A stretch of DNA of 64,000 bases from Dryas octopetala (GCA_963921425.1 OY992833.1:15975738-16039737), one strand, 5' to 3'. Counted from the first letter of the stretch, positions 37,991-51,393 are shown. The notes: a model not told the origin generated them from the letters alone. A program made the numbers and translations.

Positions 37991-39437
37991 ATCAACCAAC
38001 TACTATGCTACAACAAGTAGAACTGCTTATAAGCTTACAACTTCATCACCTCAATTCAGAACATGTAAAGAAAGTTAATACTATACAACTCAAAAGACAA
38101 AGTGAGATGATAAGTAATAATTGAAAACTTAAAAATTTGAAAAGACAAGAGAATAGATATTCTAGAAAAATAAGAAGGCATGCATCAATTTCCCATTATG
38201 CTGGACAATGCCACTAATGCTAAATTAATGCATTTGATATAAATGTGCATGTTGTTAGATCTTTATCACAAGGTCATAAGGCTACAAGAAGTCGATTTTA
38301 ATGCTAATTGTTATCGAACTAGGGACTCCAGATACCCATCAAGTCCCAAGTGGATGTTGGTTGGATTTGGTATAAAGAACGTGGGATCAAGCATAAGCAC
38401 ATTGGATTCTAGGTAGGGGATACCACATTATAGTTAGTGGATTTCCTACCTGTATCATATAGTATGTACATATCGTTGTGTAAAAATTAAAGTGCGTTAT
38501 TTTGTATGCCATTATTGTATGGTTTTTTCTTTGATGTTTTATGTTTTATGAATCAATTACCTAGGTTTTCGATCTCCTAAACCTCTGGAGGCAGTTGTAC
38601 ATATGGACTAGTAGATTTGGCCATTTGTGTATGCTAGTCTATAAGGTATAAACCAATAATGGATACTTTTGCTACCTTATTGAATTTTTTTTATCGATAG
38701 TGGTAGTTGGCCTTGAATGTGATAGCTAGGTCTTCAGGTATGTTTCTAAAGTATTGATACGCGTATCATTTTACGAAATCTATGTCGTCATGCAACTAAT
38801 TTTATCATTGATTATTGGTATTTGTTTTTATGGTGCATTGATGTTTATATACTTTTCACTAGCCATATATGTAGCAAATATTTGAGCCATAACCTGGCCT
38901 GGGATCCCCTAAGGGGAAGTAATAGGGGAAGTAATGAACGTATGTGATGCTTACTCCTTACTGTGTTGTTTGAATGCAAATTACCCATAAGTTGACGATC
39001 TAGATTAGGATCGTAAAGGCACGACACTTGGATCTTGTTAGCTTTAACATTCAGCTATTTGGGTTGGATCATTTCTTCGGGCAGGTCCTAATCACCATTA
39101 TGTGCTGTCTTCTATTCCTAGTTAGCTTTCCTTGTTTTTATTTAATGTACTACTTTGTTATTGGTTATACTAGACTCTTGTTATACCCTATGGGTTGGTT
39201 ATTTTGTATATATTTTTCTATCGAGCATTATCTTATTAAATTTATGTTCTTCAAGGTTACACTTGTAAATTCGTAAAACTGGCGGATTGGCTCATTTATA
39301 AAATATTTAGTTTTTTACCAAATTATTTTCTTCTTCCGCCAACAACTAAAACTCTAATCCAACCAGAATCTTAACAAAAATGGATTAACTCATTTTGAAG
39401 AGCTTGGGACTATATATAACACTCGGGAATTAAGAGT
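37991..39437. other. Intergenic DNA, no gene seen
   Basis: AT-rich spacer. An open frame at 39028-39276 encodes a hydrophobic peptide without a recognisable family and is probably accidental. Confidence 0.4.
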
Positions 39438-40241
39438 CACTACTACAAAAAATGTAATAGACAACTTTTTGTATTTTTTCCGTTATCTTAATTTACCACA
39501 CAACGGATTTTAACAAACCGTTATATTAATGTATATTATCCCATGGTATTTGGTTTGATAATTTTTCCTAACAATTAACAGACAATAGTTTTAGGGAATA
39601 CCGTTGTGTTGGGCAAGTTTCACAAAAATATAAAATTTTGCGGGTCATTGTATTTGACAAGCGCATGACCGCGTTAATGAAATATATCGCGCACCTTAGG
39701 TCTTTTTGGGTCAAAGCCCTCTGACTTCACCTTTCAGAAACTCACACACACTTAGCCCACAACTTAGTCCTCATTGATCAATCAATCTTCCCTCCTTAAC
39801 TCAGTCCTCTGGCTTCATCGATCGATCTTCCCTCTCGCGCATCAATCTCCGTCCTCATCGCGCGTCAATCTCCATCTTCGACGTCATCCCTCGCTCTCCA
39901 TCTGCACGTCTCTTGACGTCACCGACCTCCATCTCCATCCTCATCGTCTCCGCCCATTCCTCATTGCCCGGCCATCTCTGCACTCCCCTGAATCATCTTC
40001 GCGCATCTCTGCACTCCGGTTCAGGTACAGTTGGGTTATGGTTTGATTTTGGGGGATTTTTTCCTTATTAGATTTTATTCTTTATTTTTTTGTGCATTTC
40101 TGATTTTTGTTCTTTGAGGTTCTTCTAAACCTTTTTGTTTTGAGGTTTTGCTTAAGGTGAAGTTCATATTGGTGATATTGTTGAGCTTGGGGAAAGAAAA
40201 TAGCTAGGCTGCTGATTGGATTGGAAATGTGAGTTCATCAG

Positions 40242-40242
<1 letters not shown>

Positions 40243-40272
<30 letters not shown>
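40243..40272. repeat. Poly-T tract
   Basis: About 30 T in a row inside the CACTA element. It may be a microsatellite or the tail of a minus-strand retroposed sequence; no flanking duplication was found. Confidence 0.8.
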
Positions 40273-41040
40273 CCGTTTTGTTGGTTTTGGCATCTTGTTT
40301 TCTTCTGTTTTGATGGTAGGGGTTTTATTTGTAGACTATTGAAAGGATTATGTTGATTTCTTGATGCTATTGATTAACTTTTGTTACTCATTATATTGAA
40401 TGTTTGATTTTGATGAGAAAAATAGTTATGAGTAAGTAATTGTGTATTAAAGTGGAAAGTTGTTACCCCTCCCCTACCCTATAGAAATCATATAAGTTCA
40501 TTCACTCCATTGTGTTTGCTTTATTTCAATTGAGGAAATTACTAAGACTAAACTAGGTGTATAATTTTTAAGATGCATTGTGCTAACTTGAAATACCTAA
40601 TTTAGATCAGCCTGCAGGTTAGTGTTTATTTCCTCTCTCTCACCTGCTCTGTCTCTCTTCTTCTTGTTCTTGTTCTAGGTGAAGTTATTGTGGCTTGATA
40701 AAAATTTGGGGTATTTTTCTGGATTTAGTTAATATTCATAGATTGTGTTAAATTCTCTGGTTTGTGATTGATTTTACTGATATGGGGTTTTACTGATATA
40801 AGGTTTGTTTATTAATTTTGTAAATTATATGGGTTTACTAAAATGTGCTTATTTATTTTGCTTGATCTTTATTGATTTTGTTTACTGATATGAGTTTATT
40901 GATTTTTTTTTTACTAATATGGGGTTTGTTTATTGATTTGGTTTTAGTTGAATCAGTATTTTGGTTGTTCAAAATGTTGTTTCCTTTTATTTAGTCTTGG
41001 TTGCTCAGCTTCATATTGTTAGAAAACTGAGATCACCACT

Positions 41041-41262
41041 GGAAGTCTGGTCCTCATAGGAGAGGTCCGGACCTCTAGCCTAGGTCTCAAACACCAATCT
41101 TACTGGAGGTCCGGTCCTCAAGGGTGAGGTCCGGTCCTCAAGGGTGAGGTCTGGACCTCAAGCCTAGGTTTCAAATACCAATCTTACTGGAGGTCCGGTT
41201 CTCAAGAGTGAGGTCCGGACCTCAAGCCTAGGTTTCAAACACCAATCTTACTAAGACCAGTT
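41041..41262. repeat. Tandem repeat with palindromic AGGTCCGGACCT core
   Basis: Three imperfect units of about 70-80 bp. Each contains TTACTGGAGGTCCGGTCCTC, then GAGGTCCGGACCTC and the spacer CCTAGGTTTCAAACACCAAT. The palindrome gives each unit dyad symmetry. The array lies just upstream of the Ulp1-type gene of the CACTA element. Confidence 0.85.
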
Positions 41263-41398
41263 AGTTTCCAATTGCATGCCCATGTTTAATGGTATAGTGG
41301 TTGTGTTTAGTTTGTCTTTGTATTTGTTTTGTTTCACTAGAGTCAATATTTGGTATGATTTTATAAATGACATACATGTTTGTATGGACAAGTCAAAG

Positions 41399-42906
41399 AT
41401 GGACAAGTCATGAATGTATGCGGATAGAAGATCAAGGGCATATGAGTTAGGGATTCAAGAATTCTTCAAGTTTGCATTACAGCATGCTAGAAACCCAAAC
41501 CTCATTCATTGTCCTTGCCAAAAATGTGGAAATATGAGACAATTTGGGATTGGAGTTATAAGGGATCATCTACATTTTAATGGGGTTGACCAAAGTTACC
41601 AAAATTGGATATGGCACGGAGAAGTTTCTAGTACATTTGTGAATGAGATTTTTTTGGTCCCTTACAATTTCGGGTAAGTTAATCATTTATGTGGTCATTG
41701 TAAATAGTGTTTTCCAGCCATATAAGGTATTTAATGAGAATTATAAATGTGTAGAAATCATTGGATGTTGACTGTTATCAATTCGGACAAGGAGATTGTC
41801 TGTTTCATGGACCCAATGAGAAGACGTCTGATCGGTGATGAATGGAAAACTGTGGTAGACAAGTAAGTTGATTAGACGTCTCATCAGTTTATAAGTTCAT
41901 TTACGTACATATATCAGCAAGTGTTAAAATCATTTGGTTTTTCATGCGATAGTGGAATTAGAATCTTCAATGCTCAAGGGAATAGGCAAGGGTGTAAGGC
42001 AATAATCTGGAAAAATATGGCGGTAGGTTGGCTTGTTTGTAGTTTGCTTTAAAACTCAAATAACAGATTGCTAAGTGGACTGTATATGTGCTTATTCTAA
42101 TTAATGTTTATTTGCATTTAGGGCATTCCTCAACAGCCAAGTGATAAGGAGTGTGGCTATTTTATTATGCGTTTTATGAAGGAAATAATTGAAGATGAGA
42201 GCTTAGCTTTTGTGACTAAGGTATGCATTAGTGAAGTATAAGTAACTTGACATTATGTTGGTCATGTGAACTCTGAGCAGTGAGATGAAAATTGTCTTTA
42301 CTTGGAAATGTTGAAATTCTTTTATTTGTTTTGTGGCTGAAAAATTGGAAATGTAGTAAAGGAATAAAAGGAAATAAATTAGCTTGGGGGACTCTGTTTT
42401 GGGTGCATGCAGATTAGGAATACTGGGTGGATTCTTTCAAACTTGTGGAAGTGAACATGTTATATAGCTAGACCCATGTTTGATGATCACTTGTGTGAAT
42501 TTGAGGTTGATTTCAGTTTGATTCTAATTAATGTCGTTATGCACTTATATTATTAATAACAAATTCATGAGTGGTTTGGTGCAATTTCTTTAGGCCATTG
42601 GGGGATTCTGTTTTGGGTGCAGTTAGCTTAGGACATTTTGTTGGTTATATATGTGTGCTTGATTCTTAATTAATGTAGTTGTGCACTTATATCATGAGTT
42701 GTCTTGGTCTTTTTTACTTAAGGGGCATATTGTTTATTTCTTTCTTGGATTCATTATGTTTTCATTTTGGGTTGAATTTTCTTTTTAATTACTACTTCAT
42801 TTTTGCCTTGTTTCAATGGGAGCAAAGGAAGACAACACTTATACCCAAGAAGATATCGATGAAGTCCGGGCTAAATGGGCAAACTTTGTGGGGCAGTATA
42901 TGTAGA
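41399..42906 (+). pseudogene. CACTA-borne gene: transposase-associated domain plus Ulp1-type cysteine protease
   Basis: Exon-like pieces: 41399-41675 (from MYADRRSRAYELGIQEFF at 41414; Transpos_assoc domain with CPCQKCGN and HLHFNGVDQSYQNWIWHGE), 41755-41862, 41953-42022, 42122-42220 and about 42820-42906. The middle exons encode the Ulp1/SENP-like core: NHWMLTVINSD (catalytic His), VCFMDPMRRRL (Asp) and PSDKECGYFIMRFMKEII (Cys), so the whole triad is present. The last piece reads TYTQEDIDEVRAKWANFVG and ends at TAG 42904-42906. Such proteins cleave SUMO-like isopeptide bonds in the C48 family; the substrate here is unknown. The likely first codons (MDKS) are followed by TGA where the family has Trp. 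The last exon is shifted by one base relative to the preceding WEQRK, so the copy looks decayed. Confidence 0.75.
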
Positions 42907-43909
42907 TCGAGTAGAAGGTGGATTTTTGACGTATAGCATTTTTGAACATGATTTTGTAGGTCATGTGTTTAGTTAGACTAGCTTGGGGTATATATATATC
43001 ATTGATCACTTTGCTAGATTCTTTTGGGTGCTGTCAAGATTGATAGCTAGGCTTAATTAATTGCCAGATTAGATTGATGGCAGCAAATTGGTAGATTAGA
43101 AACTTGATGGCTAATTTTTGTGTTATAGATGGTTTTTGTGTATGGAATGACCAGTTGTGTGAATAGCATTGAGTTAAGAGAGTAAACTACATATAAACAA
43201 TTACTAGCTATCTTGAAATTCCTTTTAATATTTGGTACTTTATCAATTCCAAAATCTTTATTTATTGTGGATTAGTTTAAATTTGAGTAAATTGTGATTT
43301 TGTGAATTAATGTATAATTTATTAAGAATGTTAACATTATAAAGGGAAAAAAGCTACTTGGAACAATGGTGTTGTATCAAAAACACATAGCTAGCTATTT
43401 CAGTTACTGCGCGCCTATGTGAACCAGATGTAAATATGAACATTTTACAACAATTTTTCTGACGAAATCGTGGTCTGTAACATTAACTTACAATGGTTTA
43501 GTATCAGAAACCGTTGTATAATCCATAACAATACCGCACAAACCTTAGAAAGCCGATATATCTAATACCTATAGACATCTAATTAAACTTGAAATTAGTA
43601 TCTTACACAACGGTTATATAGTTAAAACCCAATGTTCTTAAATTCATAATACAACGGTTTCATATAAACACCGTAGTATGAAAGACATATACATATCTCA
43701 AACACCTATTTTTAGAATGACCTATACCACGGTTAGGATCCAAAAACCGTTGTTTTAAGGAGTATTTCACCTCGTGTTTAAAACTAAAATAGTTGTAAAA
43801 TACATGTATTAGTAAACATAACCGTTGTTTTGAGAACATAAAACAATGGGTTCGAGGAGAAAACCGTTGTGTAGATATATACTCAACAACAGTAGCCTTT
43901 AAACCATGA

Positions 43910-45555
43910 GATTTTTAGGATGTATATTGAAAGTTTGTATTAGGTGGTTTATCTACCTAATTAACTTGATTAAAACCACTGTCAGTAATCATACCCCAAT
44001 TTTTGTTTTATATGATCACTCAGGGACTAATCAAGAAGACAAAACTCTGACGACATAGTGGCTAAAATCTGAAGACACAGATTGACTTGTCAATCAAAAA
44101 TAACTTTTGTAAAAAACACAAATCAAACACACCAAAGGATCAAGTGACATCTTATACACTTAAAGGACCTATCACAGTAGGCATCCCAGTGGTGTGTGAT
44201 TAGCTAAACAGTTTCATATGACATATAGCAATTTCAAGCATATAACTACAGTGCAGATTTGTATTTAAAAGTTTAGTGAGTCAGTAAACATAACAACAAA
44301 AAATAGAGACGAATGCACACAAGATGTTCACCCAGAAAAATCACAAAGGGTAAAAATTGGGGGTCTTTTTCAGCTGACCGGGCAATCCACTATAGAGGAG
44401 GTTCAATACAAAGGGAGCATACAGTACACAAGCTCAATCACTAAGTCCTAAACTAAGTGACAGCTTCTTACCCTTTTGTGCAACTTCCATAAACAAGGCA
44501 ATCGGTCATTCATGAAGAAGGCAGCTCCAACTCCAAGCTCATAAACCCATGACACCAATTCACACCAAGCCCAGCAGATTCTTCAATGTATGAACATGAT
44601 ATGCAAATTTGGATTCTTTAAAAATCAGCCTTTTCAACCAAGAGACATGAAAAGGTTAATGAAGAATCCTTCAACTAAAAATCTAAATGAATGTGTTTGT
44701 GAATATATAAAAAGATTTAAACAACACTCAAACCCATTTAGATTTTAGATGAAAAAAACAAGTTAAGAAAATCATTTTAGTTTTTGAAAATCAAAAGCAT
44801 TTTCTTACTTGATAAATGATGAGCACTCGCCCAAAATACCCAATCATAAACACACAAAAATACCCACTGAAAATATGCTCATCAACACACCCGAAAAAGT
44901 CTAAACCGTTATGCCATATACCCGTACACCACACACGCCATTCCCATGTTTGCCCAAGCCACGTGGAAGCCAATCAATGGCTATCCAAAAGAGAAGAATA
45001 AAGGGCATATTCCTTTTGTCCTAAAGAGGTATCCTAGTATTGCTAAGGATATGAATGAGGAGCTGTAAAATCAAATATTGCTTTATTTTGCAAAAATCAG
45101 AAATGAAGAAGATGATGAATAGTGCTGAAGTGTGTGTGAGTAAGTGGCGTGAAAGGATGAGATGCAATCAGATCTGATTCAGTGAGGGAAAGCAAGTCAT
45201 GTGCTGTGCACATGCATGTTTAGAAAAATAGAAAATGGGCTTTCAATGAAATGGGCTTTAATAAGCAAAACCCGAAATGGCCCCACTGTAGTGACTGTCA
45301 CATAAGTATCAGCCACTGTACGTGAAAAACATTGTTCTTTATGTTCAGTGAATGACTAGTCAAATAGACAAAAAACTGTTATTTTCATGAAATGAATGAA
45401 GTGCAGTATACCTTGAGTCTTTGTTCATTCTTGACTTCTTCAATACAACTGATCTTGTCCTTAATTTAGCCTAGAGTTTGTGAGTGATTAAATAAAATTA
45501 AATACAATGATTTTGACAAAGAAAAAAGCCAATATATCAAATCCTAGAAACTAAC
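43910..45555. repeat. Repeat DNA nested in the CACTA element
   Basis: Interrupts the run of ACCGTTGTG-type subterminal motifs. It includes CAGAAAAATCACAAAGGG and GGGCAATCCACTATAGAGG (44330-44400), related to phrases at 36900-36960. It lacks coding domains, and its ends and TSD were not resolved. Confidence 0.45.
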
Positions 45556-45725
45556 ATATATACAACGGTATTTCTATCATTTCCATTGTGTTAATGTAAT
45601 CAAAACAACGGAAAATAACCGTTGTGTAATGGTACCCCAATAGACATCGGTCGATTAGACGACGGTATTTTGGCAACTTACCCAACGGATAAAATCCGTT
45701 GTGTATGACGTTTTTTGTAGTAGTG

Positions 45726-48700
45726 TGTTATACTCTTGAGATCCTTAGGTTGGGTGTTGCTGTAGTGTTTCCGAAGTTTGGGGTATCACATTTTAAAAGC
45801 TTAAAAGGATTTTCAAATGGTCAGTAACGCTTTCCGCTATGTTTGAAAAATAGGGCACTAAAAATGTGTTTTGAGTTACAAAAGCAGTTTTCAGTCCTTT
45901 CTATAGTAGAACTTAATAGGAAACGCCTTTAAGCACTCATTTTCAAATGGTCAGTAACTCATGCCTTTAAGCACCACTCTTTATAACGGCTCGGACATAT
46001 ATGCAAGGGTCAAGTAAATGTGATTGGCATCTCTCTATTCCAAAATGCTCTTTATGTGTAATAGAACTAAACTAGGTCGATCTCATGTTTGGAAAATAGG
46101 CATGTGTGAGTGATCAAGTTGCTGTCAAGAAGAAGATCACATGCTGACACTCAAAAGAAGATCAGGTGTAAGTCCTGCATATCATGGATACCATATTGTA
46201 CTGAATGCCACTTTGTAATTCATAGTCATAGTTGAAATCTGTATGCATGCTCAACCAATAGAACCAATTCTCTTTTAATCGACACTTTGTGTTTCCTCAA
46301 ACATTACTAAATGACTACATGCACAATTGATAGAGTCCGTGCATGTTGCTCTATTGAAGGTTGCTGAGATACGCCTACGGATATATAGACCACAACTGTC
46401 TCTTGATGGAGTATGTTAATTTGGCAAGCTACACATGTTAAATGCTTTATGTGTGTGTGGATATCCTTAATTAGTTGCTTGCCAAATATGCTAGTGTCCA
46501 TGTTAGACCAGCTATTATTCTTCACATTGACCATTTGATAATGTCTCACTTGCCTATCAAATTCAAGTATGGTAGAATTCGACATCATGCTCAACTAAAT
46601 ATGAGCATTGATAGTTAAGATATCTAACACTTGCATTGGCTTTCAGAAAAATAGTTTTATCGAGCCTCTCAATTGATAGAGCTCTGATTGCATATTGATA
46701 GAATAGACTTTCCTGCACGCTTAATCAATACACTAGGCCTAAGTATTGATCCTTATCAAACTCCTTGTTTTAATCCAACAGTCCTTGTTTTGCTAATCTG
46801 TCATGTTCCATAATTGAGTGTTTCACACACTTGAAGCATGCGATCTTTAGATCATCCAGCTTTCTTGTATTCTCTATACATACTTCCTTATATCTGTTCT
46901 TGGCATTGGAGTTCAGAAGTTCATGGGATGAAAGATTAGATTTGCATGACCAACTCCAAACTCAATAAGAGTATCTCTTGAGAGAGAGTGATGAGTCTTT
47001 AAAAAGTGCTTTTATATATTCATATTTAGTGCATATCACCGGCATGGTCCCTTAGTTTTTTGGAGCATTGAGGCGTCTTTTTCTGTGTTAACAAAAATAT
47101 GGTGTTGTGTGTATATGCTTTAGTGTGTGATTTACTTTACTCAAACGAACTGTTATACTCGGTTTAAATCTGATGCAGTTTTGATATTTATCAAGCTTGT
47201 TTGTGTTGTCGTAATTTTTAAGATTCATTTGAAACAGTAAGAGTTTAAGAAAAGGGTCCTTTAGATATATCTCCATTTTCAATACCTCATTTTAGAATAG
47301 ACCCATTAGGTAAACAAATGTGTGTAAAGTTTTTTTTCCATGGCAGATAATGGCTTAGGCCTGAATTTGTGGACATTTACAAAAGATGTCATTGCTCCAA
47401 TTTGAGTAATAAATTAAAAATCCATGATTTGAGACATTTATTACTCATAATTTTGAATGTTTTTATTGATGAAAATTCATGATTCAGACATCCAATTAAA
47501 AAAAAATTGTTACCAATTATACATCAACATATAAACACTCAAATACAAAAAAAAAAAAAATTAACACCCAATATACATATAATATGCCTATGATATAGAT
47601 TAAAAAAATGAACACAGTAAGCCTCCATTTTGGGTAAATAAAAAAAAGAGAAAATCTAATAAAAATATAAAAAATCCAACACAATACAAACATATCACGA
47701 AGATATATAAATACAAATACTAATACCTTGGACTCAGGTATAAAACAAAAGAATAAAAAGATCGAAGATATATACCTATCCCTTAGGTCATGAAAAATGA
47801 AAGAACAAAATAAACAAAAAGGATAATAATAAGATACCTTTGGTTCAGGTTTATGTGTTCCCAAACTCCATGTAAAGTACATAAACTAACAAGAAATTCA
47901 TAATAACATTTCATAGCACCTAACAACATTAGCTAACACAACCATCTAAAATTCATACTTAAATCCCCTCAAATCCAACCTCCTTATGAGGTATATATAC
48001 CAATGATTTTATCACTTCTTACCCAGGTAAAAATATGTGGAAAAAAAAAAATAAGAACCACAATCATGCAGGGCTTGGTGTTGAAAAAAAAAAAAAAAAA
48101 GATCGACGAAAAAGGTGGGAAGAAGAATGAAGATTGATGATGATGAAGATAGAAGATGAAGAAAAATAAAATAAAATGAAGATAAAAGAAGAAGAAGAAG
48201 AAGAAGAAGAAGATTAAAGAAACTACAAACACAACAAAAACAATTAAAACGTTACTTACCTACAAGTAAGGATGAATGAAAGTTTGAAAAACACCGCAAA
48301 AAAAGCCATGTGGAACTTTTGAAATTATTAACCTAAAGAATAGGTGAGGATGAAGGGAGTGTGGATGTGAGTTGGGTGGTGGAGGTGGGTTGTGTTGGGC
48401 CATAGGAGGTGGAGGATGGCCTTTGTGAACTTTGGGTATTGGAACATATTACAGACCAATCATCATTAAACTAATTTTTGTAATAGTGGTACATCAACAT
48501 TTGATCTCCTAGACTTTTAATATTTTTTTAATTTTATAAACCCTCCATTGGTGTTGGGCTTTTATGCACAACGGAAATAGAGGTAGGGTGAAAGTAGCCT
48601 TGGTTAGTAAATATAACACGTGGCTTCTTTGGAAAGAAGTGGCAAATTAGTGGCAAATTTGCTCTTTTTGACATTTGAAAACAAAAATAAAAAAAGAAAA

Positions 48701-49195
48701 ATCTTAATATTCAACTTCAGAAATTAATGGCAATTAATTACCAAAATAAGAAATAATAATACCTTGAAATAACACATTAATTGACAACATTAAAATTTAC
48801 CTTTTTTTAACTCAAAAGGGTAAAAGAGGAAATTACAAAATAAATTTTTTTTTAAAAAAAGATAAACTTACGTGGAAAATTAAAAAATAGGTGTATATCT
48901 CATTTCAAAAAAAAAAAAAAAAAAAGGTAATGTGAAATTGGGTCTCCCGAAATGAGTCTATTCATCCTTCCCTTCTAGGCACATCTCTTATCACCAATAA
49001 ACTGGATAGTAAAGGGTACGTGTGGCGGTGGAGGTTTGGTTTCAATAGGTGATAAAGGGTGGTAGCCAATAAATATATATTGAACAACTCAGAGTACACA
49101 AGTTTATTTTGATTATATATTATTTTATTGATAACATGTATTTTAATTATATAGATTACCGTTTTAATGTTGTTGCTTTCATCGAAGGTGGTCAT

Positions 49196-49245
<50 letters not shown>

Positions 49246-49440
49246 AGCATGGCTCTTTTTGGCACAAATCGGCCAAAACACTTCTAATTCTTTTATAACA
49301 TATATATGTATAGTACTAGTACTACTACTTAGTCTAATATACATAGAAGCATATATATGATATGATATGCTTAACTATATATATATACCCATAACTTGTT
49401 TTAAGATCTATCAATTAAACTTCAATTCTATACATCTAAT
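45726..49440. other. Intergenic DNA rich in low-complexity sequence, no gene seen
   Basis: Open frames at 47517-47882 and 47984-48232 encode only Phe/Ile-rich low-complexity peptides from A/T and GAA tracts. TTTTCAAATGGTCAGTAAC is present twice (about 45811 and 45940), a small duplication. A (GAA)n run lies near 48186-48213. Confidence 0.45.
49199..49241. repeat. (TA)n microsatellite
   Basis: About 21 TA units, 200 bp upstream of the DUF26 gene. Confidence 0.95.
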
Positions 49441-50201
49441 ATGTATTACTCAAAGCCATTAATCTCAGCTTTGAGTGTATTATATTTCTCTATTTTTCTG
49501 CATGCAGGTTTTGATGGTCTTGTTTTAGAGCATTCATGTTTTAGTAAGTTAGAATTTCCAGCCAATGGGAGTTATGAGTTTAGCTTGAATGCATTACTCG
49601 AAGAATTTCAAACTCGTTCTAAAACACATTACAAAAGTGGCAAAAAGGGTAAACATATAGGAATAAATTATGAATTTGTATATGGAATAAAGCAATGTTG
49701 GAGGCCACTTTCTGAACAACTTTGCCTAATTTGTGTGAATGCAGCAATAGAAGAGCTTCGAAGGCGCTGCCCTCATAGTAAAGGAGCTATAATTTGGTAC
49801 GATAACTGCCTCATAAAATACTCAAATGTAAATTCATTAGTAGAAGTGACACCATTAATGGGATTTATGTGAAGAATAACCAATTCGTTAAAGATGATCC
49901 CTCGTTTGATTACATAGTTCGTGTGTTGTTAACTAGAATATGTAGTAGAACTCCTAATAAACGAGGCTTGTTTGCTTATGGGAAGCAAGGACTTGGGCGA
50001 TCCAATAATACTGATTTAGTGCTATATGGTGCAGCTCAATGCACTATGGACATTTCTCAAGCATCATGTGAGAAGTGTCTTGATGTAGCAATGAGCGAAC
50101 TTCTAAAAGTGAGTCATGGAAAGAGAGGTGGATGTGCTTTTTATGGGAGTTGTTATCTCAGATTTGAACTTTACCCCTTTATTATTTATGGTAAGAATTA
50201 G
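49441..50201 (+). pseudogene. Cysteine-rich repeat secretory protein (two DUF26/Gnk2 domains), frame-broken
   Basis: A signal peptide (MYYSKPLISALSVLYFSIFL, cleaved near HAGFDG) starts the first frame. The first DUF26 domain has the C-X8-C-X2-C motif (CWRPLSEQLCLIC) and NCLIKYSN. The frame then ends at TGA 49870. The second domain (CTMDISQASCEKC, again C-X8-C-X2-C, then GGCAFYGSCYLRFE) continues at once in another frame from about 49845 to 50201. Together they span about 250 residues, the usual size of the CRRSP/ginkbilobin-like family, which acts in the apoplast and in some members binds mannose. A one-base change near 49835-49850 would explain the split, so this is a recent pseudogene or a sequence error. 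A donor-like TATGGTAAGA at 50188-50197 could mark exon 1 of a receptor kinase (CRK), but no kinase domain follows. Confidence 0.8.
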
Positions 50202-50204
50202 ACT

Positions 50205-51048
50205 ATGTATATGTTATATGTTCTCATTGTTAGAGAAAACTAGGTTTATTTTATTATGTTAATATTTGAATTTTCCAATTAAGTTAACTTAGGGTTTGTA
50301 TTGTATTGCTAATGGTACGTTTGGATTAGCATCTTAGGATTTCTCTATATGAACCGTTGTATTGTCATATATACTCTACCAACTAAATGATAACATAATT
50401 TTATGTAGTCAATTTTTCTTCTTTTTTGTTAACATGGTATCAGTGTCATTCTTTGGTCACCTGCCAAGCCCTAGAACCTGGGTACGTAACACATGTACCT
50501 CGAGTATTATAATTTCAAGTACTCTCAAAATAGATTAAGTTTTTTTGGTTTAGTAAAAATGGGCTGGATTAGATTTAAATTGCCAATGAAAATATAATGG
50601 ACAATTTGAGAAATATATCTTTATTGAAAAACCAACATCGATCGGCCCCAAGTTACAAGTTAAAATAGTAACCTTGAAAGACTGTATAGTCGATCAATTG
50701 ATGGGCCAATAACATGAATTTCTTTAAACAAAATAGGAAACACAAAATAGGGAAGAATTAATAATAAATCTTCTAGAAATGCCCATTGCTACGTAAAAAA
50801 CTGTGTAGGGGTGAGCATCACCAAACCACCAGATCCTTCGCTCGACCCACCCGAAAAAAACTTTTACACATAGATAAAATAAATTTCCCATAATTATTTT
50901 CACAAAGCATTTTAATTAAATATTTTTCAATCACAAACATAACCCATAATACAACATTGGGTTTGGTAAGTAAATCGTACAAATAATTAGTAGACAACTT
51001 CATTCAAAGTTGTATGTTATCATGCTATCACAATCTTTAGCAGTTAAT
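50205..51048. other. Intergenic DNA, no gene seen
   Basis: AT-rich sequence between the DUF26 gene and the Pack-MULE. No kinase exon or second DUF26 domain is visible. Confidence 0.5.
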
Positions 51049-51388
51049 CTCAAAATAAGAGTTAATTATAGCAATAGTCTATAAACTATGCCCCCAGTAT
51101 CACTTTAGTCCATCAATTTTATTTTAAAATTCTATAATCCTTGAACTATTGCACGAGTATCATTTTAGTCCATTTTGTAGCTTTTGCTATATTTTCCATC
51201 CAAAACACCCATATTTGAGAGGTATTTTCGTTCAAAATACCCACACCCAAAAATTATTATTTTTTTTTTAAAAACACACACACACACACCCATAGCCAAC
51301 CTAAGGTCCCAAGCCCGACTCCACCCCCTGCATACCAACAGCCAACCCACAACCTCCGGTTGTCGAATTTGTCGCCGAAGTTCCTCCT

Positions 51389-51393
<5 letters not shown>

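Larger units (their letters stand above)
39438..45725 (+). mobile_element. CACTA transposon carrying a Ulp1-type protease gene, 6.3 kb
   Basis: Ends are CACTACTACAAAAAATG (39438) and the inverted ACGTTTTTTGTAGTAGTG (ending 45725). The 3-bp flanks are AGT and TGT, an imperfect TSD. Subterminal motifs of the AACCGTTGTG/CACAACGG type occur in both orientations on both sides (39470-39610, 43440-43880 and 45560-45710), the usual CACTA arrangement. The body carries a C-rich leader (39770-40030), then a decayed gene with a transposase-associated domain and a Ulp1-like protease (41399-42906). Subterminal repeats stop at about 43900 and resume at about 45560, so 1.6 kb of other repeat DNA seems to be nested there. 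No DDE transposase is present, so the element is non-autonomous. Confidence 0.85.

Noticed and set aside
47517-48232. Phe/Ile-rich minus-strand frames resembling membrane proteins
   Set aside because: They derive from poly-A and GAA tracts. No initiation context, conserved motif or splice structure.
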